Shown here piece by piece: positions 56,743-64,000 of a stretch of DNA of 64,000 nt. Positions within the stretch are counted from its first letter, which is position 1. Each line of letters opens with the position of its first letter. The notes under the pieces are model-generated. The model was not told the origin of the DNA and did not search any database. It saw only the letters and a program-made list of their open reading frames with translations. Origin of the DNA: Closterium sp. Naga37s-1 (lineage: Eukaryota > Streptophyta > Zygnematophyceae > Desmidiales > Closteriaceae); NCBI GenBank assembly GCA_947471745.1, contig CANJKZ010000410.1:598001-662000 (forward strand), read 5' to 3'. A program made the position numbers and the translations under genes.

Positions 56743-58929
56743 CGCTGTGTTCAAAGGCACACGGACGCAGAAGCGCGGCAGAATGGGAGACGAGGTGGTG
56801 GGGGTGGTAGAGATGGCAAGAGGGCCGGCAGTGTTGGAAGCACAGGTGCCGCCGGCACAGATGGGATCGGCGCCCGTGCAAGAGTTACAGACGGAGCTGG
56901 AAGCCAATGGGTGATGCGTGGTGCCTGTGGTGTTTCATGCGCCCGCGTTGGCAAAGCAGTTGGAGGAGGCAGAGCGGGAGAGGAAGCCAGTGCTGGGGAA
57001 TGTGCCGGACAGCCAATTCTTCTGCAGGTCGATGGTCTTGGGGCCGTACATGTAGTTGTAGCTTGCACCACTGAAGAGGAGGGGTGATTGATATGGGTGA
57101 TGATAGAAGAAAAGATTGTGCGAGTGAGGTGTGTGTGAGAGCTCGTGAGAGTGGGTGAAAGTGGTTGAGTGTAAGAGTGAAACGTAGGGCAGTGGGAGTG
57201 AGGTAAAAGCAGTGGACGCAGTTACACAGGAGCAAATGCAATGGTGCAATAGGAGCAAAGGCATGGGGCAGAGACGAGGGAGCAAATTCCTAAGAAGCAT
57301 AAGGCAAGAAGGTCTCACAAGGCGATGCCTACAAGGGCCGTAGGGATGGACGCAGAGAACCAGTTGAAGTTGAAGTAGCTGCAACAGGAGTGGTGATAGG
57401 GTTGGGAGGGAGGAGGCGAGCATTACGTGGAGGAGGTAAATACGTGCAGGAGCGCAATGCGTGGAGGCGGAATGGAATGATAGGCAAGTCAATCAGGGGA
57501 GGATTGACATGATGGGAGAAGAGGAGGGGAGAAGAGGAAGGGAGGAATTGTTGGAGTTCCTTCTTTTTCTCACAAATTCTTGCATGTCGTGGAAGAGTTG
57601 GGTTGTGGCTGGCGGAGCAGCTTGCTTCCAATTTGTGGCCCAGGCAACACCATGTAGGACACCCATGCATGCATCCCATGCACTCATGCCTCCCATGCAC
57701 TAATGCCTCCATGTGTCTGCTCGTCTCCCTCGTGTGAGAAGAGGAGGGGAGAAATTGTTGGAGTTCCTTCTTTTTTCTCACAAATTCCTGCATGTCGTGG
57801 AAGAGTTGGGTTGTGGCTGGCGGAGCAGCCTGTTTCCAAATTGTGGCCTAGGCAACACCATGCAGGACACCCATGCATGCCCCATGCACTAATGCCTCCA
57901 TATGTCTACTCGTGTCCCTCGTGTGCACTGCTCTGCAGAAGGGACACCAGGCCACGCCACTCACGCTTGCTTGAGGGATTTGAGCGCGCTGAAATAGGTT
58001 GTGGACACGTCAAGATGCCCCTGCAATAGGTTGCTGCGGAGATAACTGTGAAGGACATGAGGGGGTATGTGTGGTAAACGGGGATACTCGGGAGGGCGTA
58101 AGGGGAGTACAACTCAAAGACGGAAGCGTATCAATAAAGAAAAAAATGAAAACATGGTAGGGACATAATGGGGAGAGGGAATTGAGAAAATTCAGCAATA
58201 CAGTAGTGGCGGTTATAAATGATGCAAAATCACAGATGAAGAGTGGGAGGCTTGGGTGTGGTTATTTCCATGGTGGTGAGGACCTTTGAGGGGCTTGAAA
58301 ATTATATATACATAGACGTGAGGGTCGTGAGCTTGGAGATATCTGAGTGCATCCTCCCATCACCTTCAGGCCAGACAGCTTGTTGCTCATCCAGCAACAA
58401 CCATGAACAGAAAAATCAAACACAAACAGCAGTGATGTCTGAAAATTGGGTGAATTAGTAATAACAAAAACTCAAAAGGTGAAACATTCCGACGTTTAAA
58501 TCCCTCATGTGACCTTCAAAACATTCATACTAAAGAATAGAGGCAGTAGCACGGCTATATGGGCTGCTGCCGAGTTGGAGACAGGTCCAGCATTCATGGA
58601 AGCCTCTGTTCCCAGTGAGGACGCAGGGAACTTAAAGGTTTGACATTCCAACGTTTTGAATTCAAAAACTTCCAATGGTCAGAAACTTCATGAATATTGA
58701 CAGCGAGAACAGCAAATTTTAGTAAGGTCTGGCCAAATGAGTGAGGACCAACCAACTCACAAGGAGGCCGGATTGAAGGTGGAGTCGCAGAGGACGTTGG
58801 ACCATGCGCCTGGCGGTCCTGTCACTCCCTCCATGGTACTTGGCGAGCTCACAGCCCAGTCCGTGAAGGAACTCCCCGTGTAGTAGACAGAAGGGAGGAG
58901 TGTAGGCCAGGGAAGAGATGAGAATGGGA
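56743..58929 (-). pseudogene. Minus-strand LRR module N1
   Basis: LRRNT 58761-58929 (YTGSSFTDWAV, WSNVLC), LRR1 about 58312-58394 (NKLSGLK and MHSDISKLTTLTSM in different frames, so frameshifted), LRR2 57965-58045 (SNLLQGHLDVSTTYFSALKS, 81 nt), LRR3 57319-57378 (FNWFSASIPTALVGIAL, shortened to 60 nt) and Cys exon from 57070 (YNYMYGPKTIDLQKNWLSG, SNCFANAGA). A TGA at 56935-56937 interrupts the Cys exon and a TAG at 56740-56742 ends it; the intron to the next LRRNT is absent. Confidence 0.77.
57525..57925. repeat. ~200-bp tandem duplication in an intron of N1
   Basis: Two copies, about 57525-57730 and 57731-57925, share TTGTTGGAGTTCCTTCTTT, GCATGTCGTGGAAGAGTTGG and ATGCACTAATGCCTCCAT blocks with small indels. 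It is non-coding. Confidence 0.88.
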
Positions 58930-59115
58930 CTGTGGATGATTCTTGAAACAAGATGACATGTGATTCGATATGATGAGGTTGATTGAGACGAAGTAAAATT
59001 TTATGTGAGAGTGAGATCACCTGGGAACACAGGCAAGCCTCCTCTTTTCTATCATGCACCCACTTTTTCACATGTTCCCTTCCATACTTAAGCCCCACAC
59101 TGCTCACTGCACTCA

Positions 59116-60655
59116 CCCATGGTAGCATCCATGGGAGCACCCATGCAGTACATCTCAGCTGTCCCCGTATTCACAATCTTTGTTCCAATCAGAGCCGTCG
59201 AACTGGGAGCACACGTGCCGCCATCACATAGCACCCCGGTGCCGTTGGTGCTGCCGCAGATGGCACATGCTGCTGCTGCACGCTGCATGGTGCCACTGAT
59301 GCACTTGATGGTGTCTTTGAAGCAATTTCTAGAGTAAAAGGTGGTGGTGGTGGTGGGGAACGTTCCCACCAGGTAATTCCCTGATGCATCCAGGTACTTG
59401 AGGGACGCTGGCACCGCTGCCGACATGCTGCCCGTTAGATAGTTGGTCTGGACCTTCCTATAAAAGGGAAGGGAGTGGGGGAAGAACGTCCACATAGTAG
59501 GGGTTGAATCTGATTGTGCATGGGGAATAGATGGGGTGTCCAAGAGGGAAGAGAGAGGTGATGACCAACATGCATGTACAGGCACGCTGCATGAACCATA
59601 GTGGTCTGTCAGGCAAATGCTATTATGACGGACTGGAATGCTTTCCCTGCAGTAGTTGAAGGCCACGGAGCTGATGGCGTGGTGGAAGAGGGTAGGAGAG
59701 GAGAAAGAATGAGAAGCAATGAAAAATGGCAGTTGTTGAGGGGATGCAAGGCTGCGAAGCGATGTCGGGAAGAGGCAAATTTGCTTACTCTGCTTGCTCG
59801 ATTTTTCTTCTTCTTTCCAATATTACTCCCCCAGGTGACATAAATCAAAGGCCATGCTTCAGCAAATCAGTATATCACGTGATAATCATGGTATGGTCAC
59901 TCACTGTATTGAGACGGTTTTGAGGGTGAGGAGGGCTAAGGGGAAGACGCCATAGAGTTATTTGTACTGCAGGTAGCTGCATGGGTGCAGGATGGGGGGA
60001 ATTGAGGGGGGAGGACGAAGGAGGGAAACTAGCACAAGCAACAAGATGGTTTTAATCGACTGAAGAGAAATACAAAAGGAGTTCGGGTTTGCCAAATCCT
60101 CATAAATATCGAACAAACAATAAAAAACAAAAACAAAAACCACAGCAGCAACAACATGTTCAGGTTTGCCAATTCCTCATGCCCATGTAGGATAGTGCAA
60201 GAATGGGAAGATGAGTAGATTGGGTGGATGGGGGGCACGGACTGATAGCTCCTTCAGCACAAGTGGAGCCTTGATGTTGGCTGTGAAGGCGTCCATCTTG
60301 CCTTCCAGCAGGTTGGACTGGAGGTCACTGTGGTGAGGGGAAATGGTGCAGCGGTGAGGGATTCAGGAAGGACAATTCAATCCATGTAGGCTAATGAACA
60401 GGCGTTGTTGGACAATGTCTGGATGAGTTTCCAGAGTGTGTGAATCCTAGATGAGAGAAAACAAGTGCATGTGTTTTACTGTGCTTGAACCCTTAGTCAG
60501 GAATATGCTTGGCGATAGGAGGAGACTCGTTGAATGTACGGAGCAATCACAGCAAGGTGAGGGTGGTGAGCATGTGTACTCACATCACGGTGAGGGTGGT
60601 GAGCTTGGAGATTTCCGGATGGATGCTCACTGTGAGACCCAGCCCCTTGAGCGAC
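59116..60655 (-). pseudogene. Minus-strand LRR module N0 (headless)
   Basis: LRR1 60584-60655 (LTVSIHPEISKLTTLTVM, 72 nt), LRR2 60247-60327 (SNLLEGKMDAFTANIKAPL, 81 nt), LRR3 59905-59976 (LYGVFPLALLTLKTVSI, 72 nt) and Cys exon 59116-59457 (NYLTGSMSAAVPASLKYLD, CAICGSTNGTGVLCDGGTC). LRR3 has a TAA at 59958-59960 where Asn is usual, and the LRR2 donor is AT instead of GT. The Cys exon is open, with a short poly-Thr from a GGT repeat and the first Cys missing. A weak extra LRR-like stretch lies near 59600-59660. Upstream of 60655 no LRRNT is found before unrelated DNA begins, as in M0. Confidence 0.8.
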
Positions 60656-60859
60656 CTGCACATGAAGTGAGGCGATGCATGAAAGACACAAGAAAGGGTA
60701 ACTGTGGGTAAAGTACCAATCGCAGAATGTGAAAGAGAACCAATGGCTAAAAAAACAACCATTAGGAGACAGGCAGGAGGGAAGAGGACGCATGATGCTT
60801 CGAATGCAACAGCTTATTCCAAGCCTTGGTACTATTAGATGCAAAAGGAAAACTCGCAC

Positions 60860-61300
60860 TTCCACCAAATCTTCGCAGTCGAGCAACCTCCCTCGACTAG
60901 TTCGATGCTTCTCCGTCGAGCAGCGCCTCTCGACGGGCACGCCGATCAGGTCCTGTCGAGGAGGGCCTGCTCGAACAACACTTTCGTCGACTAGGTAGTT
61001 TTTAGGTCAGAGTCTCTCTGGCGAGTGGGAGGAGCCCCTCAACTGCTGCACATGTTCATCGACCGCCCTGGTCGAAACCGTGTGCCGACTTTCCCACGAC
61101 GGTGTCCCCATATATCAATGAACGCCTTCGTTGACCACCCAGGTTGAGTTCGGCCGTTGATATCCTTTGTCGGCGGCTTCGCAGTGGTTCCACGCAGGTC
61201 GACCAACTCTGTCAACCTGCTCGCCTAAGTCAGCGTCGACCTCTGCAGGCGGTCGGCTGCACCTCAAGCGCACCTGACTGCGTCGACGGCTTTGTCCAAT
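60860..61300. repeat. TCGA-rich block
   Basis: GTCGAG, CTCGAC and TCGAC motifs recur more than a dozen times in about 430 bp (for example 60879, 60894, 60918, 60930, 60955, 60970, 60987), often as inverted pairs. There is no ORF with a recognisable domain. I cannot name the element. Confidence 0.55.
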
Positions 61301-62344
61301 GAAGGGCGGGGCCATTTCTCGTCAACAGACGGTTCATTGCCCCACTCAACCGTATCCCAAGGGCCGCGATGTGGTTGATGTCCGTGGGGAGCGGAGGTGG
61401 TGCAGGCAAGAGCAGAGGGCGGCCGAGGGGAACAATTGGTGGCTCAATCATTTCGGTTCCCCCCCTTTGTTCTTCTCGGTTGCACGAAGCACCCCAACAG
61501 CCGCTGAATGCTCCCCATCCACCGCTAGTGCCGACCCATCCGCCAGTCGCAGTGCCTCAATCGCTGCATGCGGTTGCCCAGATCCCTTTGTTGTTGCCCA
61601 AGGTTCCTCCGTAGGTAGATCCCCACCTGTTGTTGCTTCCCCACCCCCCTTGATTGGAGAAAACTCCTCTGCATGGTTCGCCCCTAGTGCAGCAGGCTAA
61701 GGTGCCGCGTGCCTCTGCGATGCTTTAGCGGAGCAACTCCTCAGCTTCGCGGAGCGTGAGCTCCTCTTGTTCTTCGACACTTAACTTATTCATCGCCACT
61801 GGGGGTAGTATTGGAGAAATATTTCTTTTGTGTAGGGGCGTGGTTCGCTGTGCTTGTCTTAGGATCCGCACCTTCGCCCTCGAAGGATCCATTGAAGGCA
61901 TTCGTTCGCGGGGCCGGGAAGACACGGCGCATCGCACCCTCGAGCTCAAGTGTTGACATGCCTTCATCTGGTGGTGCATATTGCTCTACTTCGGCAATCA
62001 CTGCAAGTCCTCTGCTGTCGACGTTGGCGTTGGTCTTAGCCGTAAAGGTGCGGCAATCTCTACAGATATCGTTAGGGTTGGGGTCGTGCAATGCCGTCTC
62101 AAGTGGGTGCGGGTGATGCGGCACCTAGGATCTGCCGTCATGGTGTTTCCATTTCGAGCGGTGGATGTACTCAACGTGAAGCGGCACGAGATCAATAAGC
62201 TCCTCGGTGTCACCACTACAATCCGGGATATCAAAATCCAAGAGGGGTAAACGCCCTTCTTGGCGTGCGCGCCTCTGAGGTATTTGCGCGGCTTGACGGG
62301 CAGTGCATAGTGAAGCACGATGTCCCGCGTTCTTAGTGTTAGAA
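61301..62344 (-). other. Broken ORFs of unknown origin
   Basis: On the - strand, 62124-61786 reads 112 codons containing an Asp/Cys-rich start (ICRDCRTF) and an acidic middle, and an overlapping frame has KLSVEEQEELTLREAEELL. Further fragments run to about 61115, separated by stops. The composition resembles a retroelement gag or a dead gene, but I recognise no family. The block ends at the LTR of the right-hand copia. Confidence 0.4.
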
Positions 62345-62467
62345 TGTTGAAGGAATGAATGACTGAACTAGCAAGGAGGTGGGTACAAGTAGGAAAAATA
62401 AAAGTGTTGTACCCTATATGAACTACCCCACTACAGCCTAAACAGACTATAGCATACAAATTTGACA
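62345..62467 (-). repeat. 3' LTR of the right-hand copia
   Basis: 123 bp from TGTCAAATT to TTCAACA on the - strand, directly after the purine tract GCCTATGGGGGTG (62468-62480). The external flank is TAGAA (62340-62344). The partner LTR is outside the window. Confidence 0.75.
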
Positions 62468-62694
62468 CACCCCCATAGGCAAAGTGGGGTAGAACAAGAG
62501 GTCACAAGACCGATCAAGAAAGGCAAAGCAAACTCAAGGTGGATCACAAAGTCACCACACAGTCTGAGCACAAGCAAATGGCCACAAGGCCAGTTCACAT
62601 GCAGAGTTATATAAAGGAGAACAAGCAATACAGTGAACACAACCTAGCAAGTTCACATGCAGGTATAGGTATAGAGATCACAGTACAAGCAGAG

Positions 62695-64000
62695 TCAAGA
62701 GGTAAGCAAGTGAGGCACAGTAGGTACAAGGCCTAGAACAGTACAGAAACGCTGATGATCACAAGGCTGAAGTGCCTTGGTGAAAACATCAGCAGCGTTG
62801 GCCCGAGAGGCCACATAAGCAAGACGAAGCTGACCACGCTGCTGCAACTCTCGAGCAAGGAAGTAGTGCAGAGCAATGTGCTTCGTTCTGTGCTCTAGTC
62901 TGTGCTCCTAACACAAGGCAAGCATGGCCTTGTTGTCGACGTACAGAACTGGAGGAGAACGAGGCGCCTCTCCCAAGTCGGTGAGCCAGCGTAACTCCTG
63001 TGCAGCCATGGCCTCTGCGTAGATCTCAGCCTCACAACTGGAGCTGAGAACAGAAGACGAGCGGGTAGACCGCCAAGAGACAGAACTGGAGCCAAGGCTG
63101 AAGGTGTAACCCTGTGACAACTGCTGCGTAGCCAAGTCGTCAAACCAGGAAGCGTCTGCGTGACCAGTGAGGACAACTCGAGCCCGTCCTCCAAGCATGA
63201 GCCCCATGCCCGACGTACTGCACAAGTAGCGCAACACCCTCTTCGCAGCATCCCAGTGCACCTTTCGGTGCCTCCCGAGAGCCACGTAGCGAGCCAGAAG
63301 GCTGAGAGGGTACGCGAGGTCAGGTCGAGTGCAAGTCATCAGGTACATGAGGCAGCCCACAAGCTCTGGATACGGGCCACTCGGCTCTACGGACTCGTCC
63401 GAAGGTGGAGCTGAGAGCGAGTGACTGGTAGGCAGAGGAGTGGACTGCGGCGAGGAGTACGTGAAGCCGAAGCGTTGAAGGACCTGCTGCACCATGTGTG
63501 ACTGAGTCAAGGTAATGGTGCGCTGTGCTCTGTCCCGGGTGATCAGCAAGCCAAGATAGCTTGTCAGCTCACCCACGTCTGTGCACGTGTGTCTCTTCTG
63601 CAGCTCCGACTTCACGTGGGCGAGTGCCTCAGTGTCAGCAGTAGCAAAGACCAAGTCGTCTGCGTACACAAGAACGTAGAACGGCAGCAGAGTGGCGTCG
63701 GTGCGTAGAAACAGCGACGGGTCAGCAGTGGAAGGAGCAAAACCAAGAGCAGAAAGAGTCGTCCTCAGTGTGTCGTGCCACTCATGGGGTGCCTGGCGGA
63801 CACCGTAGACTGGCCGCCGGAGGCTCCACTGGGTACCAGCAGGAAACGACCCAGTGAAGCCTGGTGGGCGGCGCAGCGAGATCTCCTCGTGCAGGCTGCC
63901 CTGTAGGAAGGCTGTGCTGAATTCAAGCGAGTGTAGCTCGTAGTCACGCTGAGCGGCGACGTGCAGCAGCACCCGAAGAGTGGTCATCTTCGGGGTAGGG
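62695..64000 (-). pseudogene. Copia RT-RNase H, C-terminal part, one in-frame stop
   Basis: The frame is open from the window edge. It shows SLEFSTAFLQGSLHEEI, the catalytic FYVLVYADDLVFA, VGELTSYLGLLI, TCTRPDLAYPLSLLARYVA and then the RNase H blocks LTGHADASWFDD, SSCEAEIYAEAMAAQE and VDNKAMLAL. A TAG at 62908-62910 interrupts it. The same frame then continues through HYFLARELQQRG and ANAADVFTKAL, the normal copia C-terminus, to TGA at 62695-62697. One point stop thus separates it from an intact reading frame. The upstream gag, protease and integrase lie beyond 64000. Confidence 0.93.

Noticed and set aside
59600-59660. A fourth LRR exon in N0 (FNYCRESIPVRHNS)
   Set aside because: The LRR pattern is visible but no convincing acceptor or donor fits; kept only as a remark in N0.
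1-64000. tRNA or rRNA genes
   Set aside because: No cloverleaf, A/B-box pair or rRNA core sequence was noticed. The TGGTATC-type sites are retroelement primer-binding sites.

Overview
This is eukaryotic nuclear DNA. It has GT-AG introns of about 60-700 bp, Ty1/copia and Ty3/gypsy (chromovirus) retroelements, a Plavaka-type DNA transposase, long micro- and minisatellites and no bacterial gene organisation. Plant-type LRRs carried on 72/81-bp phase-2 exons, and a tRNA-Met-like copia primer site, point to a streptophyte. A charophyte green alga is my guess; the species cannot be read from the sequence. || Layout. (1) 1-1869: 3' part of a Plavaka-like transposase with six phase-compatible exons. 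(2) 1979-5977: a 132-136-bp minisatellite with a 798-bp higher-order repeat. (3) 5978-6500: an inverted copy of a downstream exon/intron piece, then a GT/GC microsatellite. (4) 6527-33021, + strand: a long run of LRR exons that I read as one modular gene. It has a headless first module (M0) and then 11 complete modules alternating between two types. Each module is LRRNT - three LRR exons - an LRR/Cys-rich exon - a 36/39-nt linker exon. A and B modules form a cassette of about 4.3 kb; the last copies are nearly identical tandem duplicates. All complete modules add up to a multiple of three and are phase-1 symmetric. The array is cut off inside B6. (5) 33022-42076: nested retroelement debris. 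It contains an internally deleted copia, a copia pol tail joined through a shared LTR to a second leader, and a chromodomain Ty3/gypsy element on the - strand. (6) 42449-60655, - strand: a second, older and decayed array of the same modules. It carries stops, splice-site losses and a frameshift, and is interrupted by a copia element (47033-52635) with a perfect ATATG target duplication. (7) 60656-64000: a TCGA-rich block, unassigned broken ORFs and the 3' end of another copia on the - strand. || The two LRR arrays converge on the transposon cluster. The + array keeps open reading frames through about 2,930 codons but has several splice-site defects in the newest copies. The - array looks like a pseudogene relic. 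No transmembrane segment, kinase, start exon or stop exon of the LRR gene is visible, so its full product and cellular location are unknown; the domain content suggests a secreted or surface-exposed ectodomain.
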